Below are positions 1 through 7,593 of a stretch of DNA of 10,575 nt, piece by piece. The notes beneath the pieces are model-generated. The model made no database searches. It was given only the letters and a program-made list of their open reading frames with translations, and was not told where the DNA came from. Every line of letters begins with the position of its first letter. The stretch's first letter is position 1. The translations under genes were made by a program, and so were the position numbers. Origin of the DNA: Bacilli bacterium (GTDB lineage Bacteria; Bacillota_I; Bacilli_A; RFN20; CAG-826); NCBI GenBank assembly GCA_024413875.1, contig JAKSVY010000050.1, forward strand, positions 1-10,575, read 5' to 3'.

Positions 1-646
1 GATAGTAGTTCATCATTGAGAACATACCCTTCTTCATTTCACCACCATACCAAGTATTGATAATGATTTGTTCGTGTGAAGTAATGTTGAACATAACTGC
101 TGTTTCTGAATTTAATCCGAGTTCAGCGTAGTTTTCAACTTTAGCCTTTGAAGCATTGTAAACAACAAAGTCTGGTTCAAAGTTTTCAAGTTCTTCTGCT
201 GTTGGCTTAATGAACATGTTGCGGATAAAGTGAGCTTGCCATGCAACTTCAACGATGAAACGGACAGCCATTCTTGTATCCTTGTTAGCACCACAATATG
301 CATCAACAACAAATAACTTCTTGTTAGATAATTCTTTACGAGCAATTTCCATACAAGCATTCCATGCTTCTTTTGTTGCACGGTGGTTATCGTTCTTGTA
401 ACCTTCGCTTGTCCACCAAACTGTGTCGTGTGAGTTTTCATCATCAACGATGAATTTGTCTTTTGGAGATCTACCTGTGTAGATACCTGTCATAACGTTA
501 ACAGCGCCGAGTTCAGTTTCTTGACCAACTTCGTAACCTGTTAAGTCTTTCTTTGTTTCTTCTTCGAATAATACTTCGTAAGATGGGTTGTAGACAATTT
601 CAGTTGTTCCTGTAATGCCATACTTTGTTAAATCGATAGTTTTCAT
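1..646 (-). CDS. pckA: Phosphoenolpyruvate carboxykinase (ATP), N-terminal 215 residues, cut by the window edge
   Basis: Cytosolic enzyme interconverting oxaloacetate plus ATP with phosphoenolpyruvate, CO2 and ADP. In anaerobes it often runs toward oxaloacetate, but the direction cannot be read here. The frame is open from the ATG at 646 to base 1. Residues 58-64 read GRSPKDK, where R59 matches the substrate-binding Arg65 of the E. coli enzyme. Residues 199-209 read [11 protein letters not shown], where Y200 and K206 match Tyr207 and the metal-binding Lys213. The P-loop kinase motif lies past the window edge; the family is about 530-540 aa, so roughly 60% is missing. The start has a good ribosome site, AGAGGT at 652-657. 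The gene has its own promoter and sits behind the terminator of the ABC operon, so it is a separate unit. Family assignment is very secure. Confidence 0.96.
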   Translation of the reverse strand, partial: MKTIDLTKYGITGTTEIVYNPSYEVLFEEETKKDLTGYEVGQETELGAVNVMTGIYTGRSPKDKFIVDDENSHDTVWWTSEGYKNDNHRATKEAWNACMEIARKELSNKKLFVVDAYCGANKDTRMAVRFIVEVAWQAHFIRNMFIKPTAEELENFEPDFVVYNASKAKVENYAELGLNSETAVMFNITSHEQIIINTWYGGEMKKGMFSMMNYY

Positions 647-708
647 TTTTTACCTCTATATGAATTATGATTTTTAGTGTTTTGAGCATAAATCCCAAAA
701 TCACGGAC

Positions 709-737
709 ATAATAGCACAGTTAATATATTAAAATAA
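709..737 (-). promoter_or_regulatory. Probable extended -10 promoter of pckA
   Basis: On the minus strand TGCTATTAT (709-717) is an extended -10 element (TGn plus TATTAT, 5 of 6 matches). Seventeen bases upstream is only a weak -35, TTATTT (732-737), which is tolerable with an extended -10. It would give a leader of about 55-60 nt before the ATG at 646. It lies between the ABC-operon terminator and pckA, the only place a promoter could be. The rest of 647-777 shows nothing else recognisable. Confidence 0.5.
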
Positions 738-771
738 ATAATTTTTTGTTTGAAAGTTACAAAAATTACAA

Positions 772-796
772 AATAAAAACACCTGAGTGAGGTGTT
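772..796 (-). terminator. Rho-independent terminator of the ABC exporter operon
   Basis: Read on the minus strand, AACACCT and AGGTGTT form a perfect 7-bp stem (778-796) around a 5-nt loop, followed by TTTTTATT. It begins one base after the TAA stop of the ABC gene at 798-800, so it ends that operon. Confidence 0.85.
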
Positions 797-797
797 C

Positions 798-2549
798 TTA
801 CTTTTGGAATTGTGATTCATATAAGTTTTTATAGAAACCACCTTTGGCTAATAACTCATTATGATTACCTTGTTCAATGATGTGTCTATCTTTTAAAACA
901 AGAATGGTTGTAGCCTTTTGAATTGTTGATAATCGGTGAGCAACAATAAATGTTGTTCTACCCTTCATTAATTCATTAAAGGCTTCTTGAACTTTAACTT
1001 CTGTACGGGTATCAATTGACGATGTAGCTTCATCAAGAATTAATACTGGTGGTTTAACAAGCATTACTCTAGCGATACATAGCAATTGTTTTTGACCTTG
1101 AGATAACGCTCCTCCATCTTCACCAATATAAGTATCATATCCGTTCTCTAATTGTTTAATAAATGAATGACAATGTGAGGCTTTACATGCTTCGATGATT
1201 TCTTCATCAGTTGCATCTTCTTTACCATACTTTAAGTTTTCTTTAATAGTGCCACTAAATAACCAAGTATCTTGCAAGACCATCCCAAATTCATGTCTAA
1301 GATCAAATCTTGTTATATCTCTGATATTTACCCCATTAATTGAGATTGATCCTTTATCAACATCATAGAATCTCATTAAAAGGTTTATAAATGTGGTTTT
1401 ACCACATCCTGTAGGTCCAACAATCGCGATTGTATCTCCACTATTAACATTAAGATTAAATCCTTCAATTAAGTGTTGCTCTGGAACATAAGAGAAATAA
1501 ACATCATCAATCTTTAACTCGCCTGAATTAGATGCAATTGTTTTTGGATTTTCACATTCAACTTCAAGAGGTGATTCAAGAAGTTCAAATACACGTTCTG
1601 CACATGCGTTAGCGTTTTCAAGTTCTGTAATTGTTGATGAAATGTCATTAAATGGTTTTGCGTAGCTTGATGCATATGAAAGGAAGGCACTTACAAGACC
1701 AATATCCATAACACCGACACCACTCCATTTAGTTGCAAGTAATCCACATAAAACACCTACTGAAGCATAAATAACATTGTTAATGAATCTTGTTGATGGG
1801 TTAACTAAGGTTGAGAAGAAGATAGCGTTTAATGATGTTTTACGTAATTCTTCATTCTTTTCTCTAAATGCTTCAATACATCTAGATTCATATCCATATG
1901 CTTGAATAACCTTTTGGTTAACAATAGCCTCTTCAATTAAAGATGTTTGTTCACCTTTAATTTTTGCTTGAGCCTTAAATAATTTATAAGTTGATTTAGA
2001 GATAAATCTTGCAATGAATAAACTCATTGGAGTTAAGACCACGACTAATGCTGCAACAATTGCATTAAGAGAGAACATAAATCAAATCGTACCGGCAATT
2101 GTTAATACACCAGTAAATAATTGTGATAGGCCAAGGAGAAGTCCATCTGAAATGGTTTCAACATCTTGAATTAATCTAGAAAGAATATCACCAGTGCTAT
2201 GAGTATCTAAGTAAGATAAAGGCATATGTTGAATATGCTTAAAGGCTACTTTACGTAAATCTCTTGTAACTAAGAATGAGATCTTATTGTTAATAATACC
2301 CATTAACCAAGATGAAAGCGCAATAACGACGTTAAGAGCGACAATTACAATAAGTAATGGATAAATGCTTTCCCAGTTAACTAAAGACGCTCCAACAGCG
2401 AGATTTATAACGTTTTTAATAACAATTGGAAGATAAATTGTTCCTCCAACTGATAAAAGCGCGAACATTAATGAAAGCACTACCAATCCAGTATATGGTT
2501 TTACAAACTTAAGGAGTTTAACAAATGATGACTTATTTTTCTTTTTCAT
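798..2549 (-). CDS. Heterodimeric ABC exporter, catalytically competent half (TM288/LmrD-like), interrupted by one in-frame TGA
   Basis: A membrane ABC exporter half-transporter, TMD followed by NBD, 583 codons, the normal length for the family. The NBD has Walker A GPTGCGKT (378-385), Q-loop Q426, signature LSQGQ (482-486), Walker B LILDE with catalytic Glu507 and switch His538. All residues needed for hydrolysis are present. The variant LSQGQ signature is what TM288-type halves contribute to the non-hydrolysing site. The ATG at 2549 overlaps the upstream stop by one base (TAATG), with AAGGAG at 2559-2564, so translation is probably coupled. Codon 156 (2082-2084) is TGA. It splits the reading into 155 codons (2082-2549) and 426 codons (798-2078) in the same frame, with alignment continuing across the stop inside the third membrane helix. 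Either the gene is a fresh pseudogene, the base is an assembly error, or the stop is read through. Exported substrate unknown. Confidence 0.85.
2082..2084 (-). other. In-frame TGA codon inside the ABC exporter gene
   Basis: Residues before it (TIAGTI) and after it (FMFSLN) match the family continuously, so exactly one codon is affected and there is no frameshift. Recalled homologues carry Gly, Ile or Leu at this point; a single G-to-T change of GGA, or TGG to TGA, would produce it. A restart at the ATG of 2076-2078 is unlikely: no ribosome site precedes it, and the product would lack the first helices. Confidence 0.8.
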
Positions 2550-4267
2550 TAGTCTTCGCTCCTTTCTTGTGATTTAACAATTTCCACATAGACTGGAGAT
2601 GTCTTAATTAAGTTATCGTGAGAATCAAAACCAACAACATTTCCGTGATCTAAAACAATAATCTTATCTGCGTTTCTAACAGTTGATGAACGTTGTGAAA
2701 CAAGGAAGATTGTTTTATCTTTCATATTAAAGATTTCTTTTCTAAGTTTTGCTTCAGTCGCGTAGTCTAACGCACTTGAAGAATCATCTAAAACAAGGAT
2801 ATCTCCACCAGCGAGAACACCACGAGCAATACCAAGTCTTTGCTTTTGACCACCAGAAAGATTTCTAGCACCTTGTTCAAGTTCAAAGTCTAATCCGTTT
2901 TTAGATTCCACAAATTCTTTTGATTGAGATATTTCAAGCGCTCTCCAGATTTCTTCATCAGTTGCGTCTTCTTTAGCAACTTTCATATTATCTCTAATAG
3001 AGCCTTTAAATAATTGAGCCTTTTGTAAAACAACGTTAGTTTTGTTTCTAATTTCTTTACGTGAGTAGTTTTCAATGTGTTTTCCATCAATGATAAGTTC
3101 ACCATTATCAGGGAGATAAAAACCCGCTAATAAAGATACAAGTGTTGATTTACCTGAACCAGTTCCTCCGATAACGCCAATAACTTCACCTTTATTAATT
3201 TCAAGATTGATATTGTTTAAAGCGTTATCACCATTTTTGGTATAACCAAAGTTAACATCTTTGAATGTAATAAATGATGAATCAATATGTTCATCAACAG
3301 TTTTGTTTAAAGATGGGTCTTCAAGTGTATCAAGCATTGCTTGGACACGGTCACCACTCGCAATTGCTCTTGTGACTTGGATAGTTAAATCAGCAAACTT
3401 AATGAGTTCTACAACAACTTGAGACATATAGTTAACAATAGCGATAACAGCGCCTTGAAGAAGGATGCCTTTATCAATAAAGTTAGCTCCAACATATAAA
3501 AGTCCCGCGATTGAGATATTAACAATGCCATAAGCAATTGGATTTAATAACTTTGATATTCTTGCTACCTTAATTTGGACTTTAGTGAGTTTATCATTTT
3601 TATCGTTATAGTTTTCAATTGATGAATCTTCTTTTGAGAATGCTCTTACAACACGAACACCTGTTAAGTTTTCTCTTGTAAGTTTAACTACTTCGTCAAC
3701 ATTACCTTGCACTACTTTATATTTTGGGATTGTCCAAAGCATAATAGCGAACACTAAGATAAAGGCAACAATGATGACTCCCGCAAAGATAACACCAATA
3801 ATCCAACTCTTAGATACAACAGTTGCCATAATAGCGGCACCTAAGATAATGAAAGGTGATCTAAGGAATAATCTTAAAGCAAGGTTAACACCATTTTGTA
3901 ATGCTTGAATGTCATTAGTGAGTCTAGTCATTAATGTTGATTGACCAAGTTCATCTAGAGATGAGAAAGATAGTTTTTCCATCTTTTCATATAATTCTTG
4001 TCTTACTGATGCAGAAAATCCTGTTGCGGCTTTCGCACAGAAGTACTGAGCGGTAATACAAGATATATATCCCACCACCGCTAAAGCTAATAAAACACCA
4101 CCCATCTTTAAAATGAATGGAACATTGTTTTTGTTAATACCTTCATCAATAAGATAAGTCATGATGACAGGAACAAGTAAATCAAAACAAGCTTCAAGAA
4201 GCTTAAAGAGAGGTCCTAAGACACATTCAAGTTTATATTTACCTAGATGCTTAAATAACTTTTTCAT
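2549..4267 (-). CDS. Heterodimeric ABC exporter, degenerate-site half (TM287/LmrC-like)
   Basis: Inner-membrane ABC half-transporter of 572 aa, about six helices in residues 14-295 and an NBD from about 330. The NBD has Walker A GGTGSGKS (367-374), Q-loop Q415 and a canonical signature LSGGQ (470-474). Its Walker B is LVLDD, with Asp495 replacing the catalytic Glu, and its switch residue is Gln525 instead of His. This Asp/Gln pair is the hallmark of TM287-type subunits. The hydrolysing site is therefore built from the Walker motifs of the downstream partner plus this LSGGQ. It is the first gene of a two-gene operon and its stop overlaps the partner's start. The ATG at 4267 has no good ribosome site (only AAAG nearby) and a leader of about 10 nt. 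Such pairs export drugs, lipids or peptides; nothing here indicates which. Confidence 0.93.
   Translation of the reverse strand: MKKLFKHLGKYKLECVLGPLFKLLEACFDLLVPVIMTYLIDEGINKNNVPFILKMGGVLLALAVVGYISCITAQYFCAKAATGFSASVRQELYEKMEKLSFSSLDELGQSTLMTRLTNDIQALQNGVNLALRLFLRSPFIILGAAIMATVVSKSWIIGVIFAGVIIVAFILVFAIMLWTIPKYKVVQGNVDEVVKLTRENLTGVRVVRAFSKEDSSIENYNDKNDKLTKVQIKVARISKLLNPIAYGIVNISIAGLLYVGANFIDKGILLQGAVIAIVNYMSQVVVELIKFADLTIQVTRAIASGDRVQAMLDTLEDPSLNKTVDEHIDSSFITFKDVNFGYTKNGDNALNNINLEINKGEVIGVIGGTGSGKSTLVSLLAGFYLPDNGELIIDGKHIENYSRKEIRNKTNVVLQKAQLFKGSIRDNMKVAKEDATDEEIWRALEISQSKEFVESKNGLDFELEQGARNLSGGQKQRLGIARGVLAGGDILVLDDSSSALDYATEAKLRKEIFNMKDKTIFLVSQRSSTVRNADKIIVLDHGNVVGFDSHDNLIKTSPVYVEIVKSQERSED
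2559..2564 (-). promoter_or_regulatory. Ribosome binding site AAGGAG for the second ABC gene
   Basis: AAGGAG lies inside the 3' end of the upstream gene, 9 nt before the ATG at 2549. It fixes that start and supports translation coupled to the first subunit, as expected for a 1:1 heterodimer. Confidence 0.8.
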
Positions 4268-4284
4268 AACTTTGAAACGACTTT

Positions 4285-4290
4285 ATTATA
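4285..4290 (-). promoter_or_regulatory. Putative -10 (TATAAT) of the ABC exporter operon
   Basis: A perfect TATAAT on the minus strand ends 17 nt before the ATG at 4267. No convincing -35 is seen: the hexamer at a 17-bp spacing is CTTTTA and lies within the upstream terminator. Transcripts would begin about 10 nt before the start codon, giving a nearly leaderless message. An upstream promoter with readthrough is an alternative. Confidence 0.45.
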
Positions 4291-4301
4291 TAAGATTGTC
4301 T

Positions 4302-4334
4302 AAAAAATAAAAGCATATAGCGTTAACTATATGC
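4302..4334 (-). terminator. Terminator hairpin after the 1033-aa surface protein gene
   Basis: On the minus strand GCATATAG and CTATATGC form a perfect 8-bp stem (4313-4334) with a 6-nt loop, followed by TTTTATTTTTT (4302-4312). It lies about 30 nt past the TAA stop of the surface gene. Because that gene may be a DGR target, the same hairpin could also serve as a retrohoming cruciform (speculative). Confidence 0.8.
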
Positions 4335-4363
4335 AATTACTGAGTATTATCTTGCCTTAATTG

Positions 4364-7300
4364 TTAATCAAGCGTTAGTTTTAAAGCTGGTCGGACCCCT
4401 ATGCAGGAGCGGTCGACGAAGTACCAATCGTAGTGGGTGGGGTAGCCGCCATCGCTGACAAAGCACGCGTACCTAGCATCGTCGGAGTAGGAATAGTAGT
4501 CATCAGGAGAACGTGTCCAGTAATCCCCAACATCATAACTTAAGTTGCATTGTACTCCTCTAGCTAAAGCAAAGTCAGTTGGTTTGCATTTTCTAGAATC
4601 ATTGCTATCGAATCCATAAGATGAATTGTATAAGTCTTTAGTGCTTAATAAGAAAACTTTATCGTTAGTGTTTTCACAAGCATATTTATTTGCATCAGAA
4701 AACGTTGTAGATGCCGAATTATCCACTTCAGTTGTTTTAATTAAAGTGTCATCACTTGAGAACGCCGCATTATAGAAATCAGTGTTTAACCATGAACGAA
4801 CTTCGCTATATTTATAGTTATTAGCGTAAGCTTCACCAGTATTACCTTGATAATCTGTTCTTAATTTTGTGCCGTCATAGGATTCGTTATGTCTATGAGC
4901 ATCAAGAATTTTTGCTGATGAAATAAAGTATTCATTATTATCATCAAGAACTTTCCATTCAATTGGTTCAACTTTAAACCAATATTTGTTGCCACGCGAA
5001 ATTAATGTTCCATCCTCAAATTTACATGAATAATATGGATGTTCAGTTGGGTTCGCAACATATGGATAATAAAGATTTTCATTGTAAGAATAATATCCAT
5101 TTTCATTAATTGAAGATGCTGTTAATGAATTAAGAGCTGATACTAATGATTCATCTGATACATGTGTTTGAGGGTAAAAGCCATAAACGACTGTGTCTAA
5201 TTTAAATTTTGCTTCTAAAGAATAATCATTAGCAGGCATATTAAATGTATAAGAAACATCATCCGAAACTTTGTTTGATTCATTGTACCAACCCGTAAAT
5301 GCATAATGTTCTACTGGTGTTGCAGTAACTGTAACTGATGAATCGTATGCATATGTTCCACTGCCAGATACTGTGCCTTTTGAGGTATCTTCACTAGTGA
5401 CTGTTAATGAATAGTTATTTGTCGAGAACTTCGCTACTAAAGAATAGTCATAAGCCGGCATTTTAAATGTGCATGTTGTGTTTGATGATACTTTTATTGA
5501 GTCTTCATACCAACCTGTGAATGAGCAGCCTGTTTTAGGAGTCGCAGTAACTGTTACTGATGAGTTATATGCGTAAGATCCACTTCCTGACACTGTACCT
5601 TTTGATGTGTCTCCACTTGTGACTGTTAATGAATATTTATTTGTCGAGAACTTCGCTACTAAAGAATAGTCATTAGCCGGCATATAAAATGTGTATGCTC
5701 CGTTTGATGATACTTTTGTTGAGCCTTCATACCAACCTGTGAATGAATATCCATCATAAGCCTGAGCATAGACTTCAACCCAAGAACCTTTTTTATAATA
5801 ACCACTATTATCTGTTACAATACCCATTGATGAATTATCAGAACTAATAGATAAATAATATTCTTTAGATGAAGTACTACCGCCTTGAGTTGAAGTGCTA
5901 CCGCTTTGATGGCTTCCACCACCAAAGTTAATTCTTCCATATGGAATAGCAGTTAATACCAATGAAAGAACGGACACTCCTAATAATGATGAAGCTACTA
6001 TAATGTTGACTTTATCTTTGATCACTTTCTTATTCATTGAAGAAGCATCAATAGATGATTTTTCTTCATCTGTTAATGGTGCGAGTTGATTTTCTTCTAA
6101 ACACTTAACACACGCTTCAGCTTTTTCGTTTTTAAACGCTAATGTTTGGTTATTAAGGATTTTCTTAGTAATTACTGATCTTATGACCACCATCGAAATT
6201 CCTGTACCTAATCCAATTGGTGATGCAATTAGAATTAAGAAATTTCCTAATGCAGATGATAGAACAATTGATACTCCAGTAACCACAAAACCAATAATTA
6301 ACGCTACAAGAGTTAATGCAAACATTGTTTTATGTTGTTTAAATTCTGCCTTAGCAGTTTTCTTTGTAGGTTGAGTTCTTCCACCCTCATTAACAACAGT
6401 GTCACCTTCAGGGAAATATGTAAAGATATGCCCGTGTTCAATAGCAGGCATAGCAAAAATTACTGAATGACCATTTGATGTTCCTTCTAGGTTAAAAGAT
6501 GGAACATAATAGAATGTATCAACTGGATCAAAGTTGCAACGTCCTGTATATCTCCATCCATCAACTTTGTGGCCTGGAAGTTCGCTTTTACATTTTCTAG
6601 CAAGTTCATCAATTTTTGATTTCTTTTCTGATTCTTGGACACTTCTATCAACACGTCTTTTTAATGGATATACTTGTTCCTCTTGGAAAGGTATATATTC
6701 ATCATTAGATGACTTATAGTAAATTGGTGTTACAAAATCAATCTTTGTTTCGGTACCATAAGTACACATAAAGGCGATACCACCATCAGAACCATTACCA
6801 GAGAACGATTCCCATTTGGTTTCAGTTTTTGTTTTTCCATCGCCATATGTAACTTTGTAATCTGTACCAATTTGACAAGAATATGAAACATCTACAGAAT
6901 ATGGAACTTCAGCAAATGTAATATAAGCTTTTTTAACTGCTTCACTAGAAGCGTGATATGACTCTAAGAAACGAGCAGAAACATTGCCTTTATTAGCAAG
7001 TTCAAGAACTGTTTTTCTAACAAATTCTTTTTCTGTCAAAGTTTGCTTAACTTGATAAACAGGAATATCATCAACACTTCCAACGAACGAGTTGATGTTT
7101 GTAATGTTTGTGTCAGGTCTAGGAAGAGATATGATTGTGCCACACATATTACATTTATATGTGTAGTCATCAATCTTTGTTGTATCTCCACTGCCGCATT
7201 GTTTACAAACAACTGAATTAACAGCCTTTTGAGTGTTAACAGGGTTTTGTTGTGTGTTGCTTTGTGCAACTGATGCTCCTACTGATGGATTAGCATTTTC

Positions 7301-7465
7301 AGTAAATTCATGTCCACATTCAGGGCACGTTGATGCATTCGCACCTACTTCAGCATCACATTCAGGACATTTTTTAGTATCTTTAAATTCGTGGCCACAG
7401 TGGATGCAAACATTTTTAGACATTGCAACCTTGCCACCACATTCAGGGCATATTTTAACTGCCAT
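4364..7465 (-). CDS. Zinc-ribbon, three-span membrane protein with InlB-type repeats and a C-terminal DUF6273/C-type-lectin-like domain (candidate DGR target)
   Basis: 1033 aa, probably anchored in the membrane with its C-terminus outside. Residues 6-50 hold two CxxC...CxxC zinc ribbons and 87-108 a third (CKQC, CNMC). Residues 135-350 are a soluble region I do not recognise. Membrane spans are at about 381-404, 408-430 and 485-507; the Lys-rich 431-484 loop is inside, which puts 510-1033 outside. A Gly/Ser/Thr linker (514-533) leads to three repeats of about 74 residues (536-755), each with FTGWY and a MPAxDYSLxAKF ending: divergent InlB B-repeats. From about 757 the sequence (YGFYPQT, KVEPIEWKVL, YWTRSP, GVRPAL) matches my memory of DUF6273, which resembles DGR-variable lectin folds. 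Start: AAGGAG at 7474-7479, 8 nt from the ATG. The last 120 bases are compositionally foreign. The gene stands alone between two terminators. Function unknown; ligand binding is inferred. Confidence 0.88.
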   Translation of the reverse strand: MAVKICPECGGKVAMSKNVCIHCGHEFKDTKKCPECDAEVGANASTCPECGHEFTENANPSVGASVAQSNTQQNPVNTQKAVNSVVCKQCGSGDTTKIDDYTYKCNMCGTIISLPRPDTNITNINSFVGSVDDIPVYQVKQTLTEKEFVRKTVLELANKGNVSARFLESYHASSEAVKKAYITFAEVPYSVDVSYSCQIGTDYKVTYGDGKTKTETKWESFSGNGSDGGIAFMCTYGTETKIDFVTPIYYKSSNDEYIPFQEEQVYPLKRRVDRSVQESEKKSKIDELARKCKSELPGHKVDGWRYTGRCNFDPVDTFYYVPSFNLEGTSNGHSVIFAMPAIEHGHIFTYFPEGDTVVNEGGRTQPTKKTAKAEFKQHKTMFALTLVALIIGFVVTGVSIVLSSALGNFLILIASPIGLGTGISMVVIRSVITKKILNNQTLAFKNEKAEACVKCLEENQLAPLTDEEKSSIDASSMNKKVIKDKVNIIVASSLLGVSVLSLVLTAIPYGRINFGGGSHQSGSTSTQGGSTSSKEYYLSISSDNSSMGIVTDNSGYYKKGSWVEVYAQAYDGYSFTGWYEGSTKVSSNGAYTFYMPANDYSLVAKFSTNKYSLTVTSGDTSKGTVSGSGSYAYNSSVTVTATPKTGCSFTGWYEDSIKVSSNTTCTFKMPAYDYSLVAKFSTNNYSLTVTSEDTSKGTVSGSGTYAYDSSVTVTATPVEHYAFTGWYNESNKVSDDVSYTFNMPANDYSLEAKFKLDTVVYGFYPQTHVSDESLVSALNSLTASSINENGYYSYNENLYYPYVANPTEHPYYSCKFEDGTLISRGNKYWFKVEPIEWKVLDDNNEYFISSAKILDAHRHNESYDGTKLRTDYQGNTGEAYANNYKYSEVRSWLNTDFYNAAFSSDDTLIKTTEVDNSASTTFSDANKYACENTNDKVFLLSTKDLYNSSYGFDSNDSRKCKPTDFALARGVQCNLSYDVGDYWTRSPDDYYSYSDDARYACFVSDGGYPTHYDWYFVDRSCIGVRPALKLTLD
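4385..4504 (-). other. Candidate DGR variable repeat at the 3' end of the surface protein gene
   Basis: GC counted by hand is 67 of 120 in 4381-4500, against 21 of 60 in 4561-4620. For codons 988-1021 (4403-4504), 24 of 34 end in C, none ends in A, and 12 different NNC codons occur, but not AAC. A DGR template uses AAC codons whose adenines are randomised, giving NNC without stop codons. The segment lies between the conserved WTRSP (983-987) and GVRPAL (1023-1028), at the very end of the gene, where known variable repeats lie. Codon use returns to AT-rich immediately after (TTA AAA CTA). The G-rich ATAGGGGTCCGACC at the downstream edge could act as the IMH-like priming end. No reverse transcriptase or template is in the window. 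Confidence 0.6.
5201..5860 (-). repeat. Three tandem InlB-type repeat units, about 222 bp each, within the surface gene
   Basis: Unit 1 covers codons 536-609, unit 2 codons 611-682 and unit 3 codons 684-755. Units 2 and 3 are closest: TSxDTSKGTVSGSG, YAYxSSVTVTATP and FTGWY recur in both. Similarity holds at the DNA level, for example between the blocks starting near 5420 and 5641. They probably form a rigid stalk raising the C-terminal domain from the cell, and could vary in number by recombination. Confidence 0.8.
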
Positions 7466-7494
7466 AAAAATTTCTCCTTATTATCAATAAACAA

Positions 7495-7522
7495 ATATTA
7501 AAATATATAACCCCCCCCGCAA
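7495..7522 (-). promoter_or_regulatory. Putative promoter of the surface gene with a poly-G spacer
   Basis: On the minus strand TTGCGG (7517-7522, 3 of 6 matches) is followed 16 bases later by TAATAT (7495-7500, 4 of 6). The spacer starts with GGGGGG, part of a run of eight G. Each G gained or lost would shift -35/-10 spacing by one base, the arrangement known from phase-variable promoters such as Neisseria porA and, with poly-A, Mycoplasma hyorhinis vlp. The hexamers are weak, so the promoter itself is uncertain. Confidence 0.4.
7511..7518. repeat. Homopolymer of eight C (eight G on the coding strand)
   Basis: An isolated run of eight C in surroundings that are otherwise almost all A/T, 46-53 bases upstream of the start of the surface gene. 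Mononucleotide G/C runs of this length are typical slippage sites. Confidence 0.9.
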
Positions 7523-7531
7523 GATTTTTAT

Positions 7532-7571
7532 TAAAAAAATAAAAAGCAAGCACCAATTACAATGCTTGCTT
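7532..7571 (-). terminator. Terminator after the lipoprotein gene
   Basis: On the minus strand AAGCAAGCA and TGCTTGCTT form a perfect 9-bp stem (7544-7571) with a 10-nt loop, followed by TTTATTTTTTTA. It lies 22 nt past the TAG stop of the lipoprotein gene and separates it from the surface gene's promoter. Confidence 0.88.
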
Positions 7572-7593
7572 GAGTAATATCATTGAGTTTTTA

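Noticed and set aside
112..447. Open frame of 111 codons inside the first gene
   Set aside because: It is an out-of-frame shadow of pckA, whose own frame is open to the window edge and matches conserved PEP carboxykinase motifs.
2082..2084. TGA decoded as glycine (code 25)
   Set aside because: Homologues do often have a small residue here, but that code is confined to Gracilibacteria/Absconditabacteria, and nothing in the window suggests those groups.
6183..6719. Short plus-strand open frames opposite the surface protein gene
   Set aside because: They are antisense to a well-supported gene, have low-complexity translations and show no ribosome sites. The same applies to plus-strand frames near 7233-7490, 7640-7900 and 9981-10432, and to the minus-strand frame at 7036-7269.
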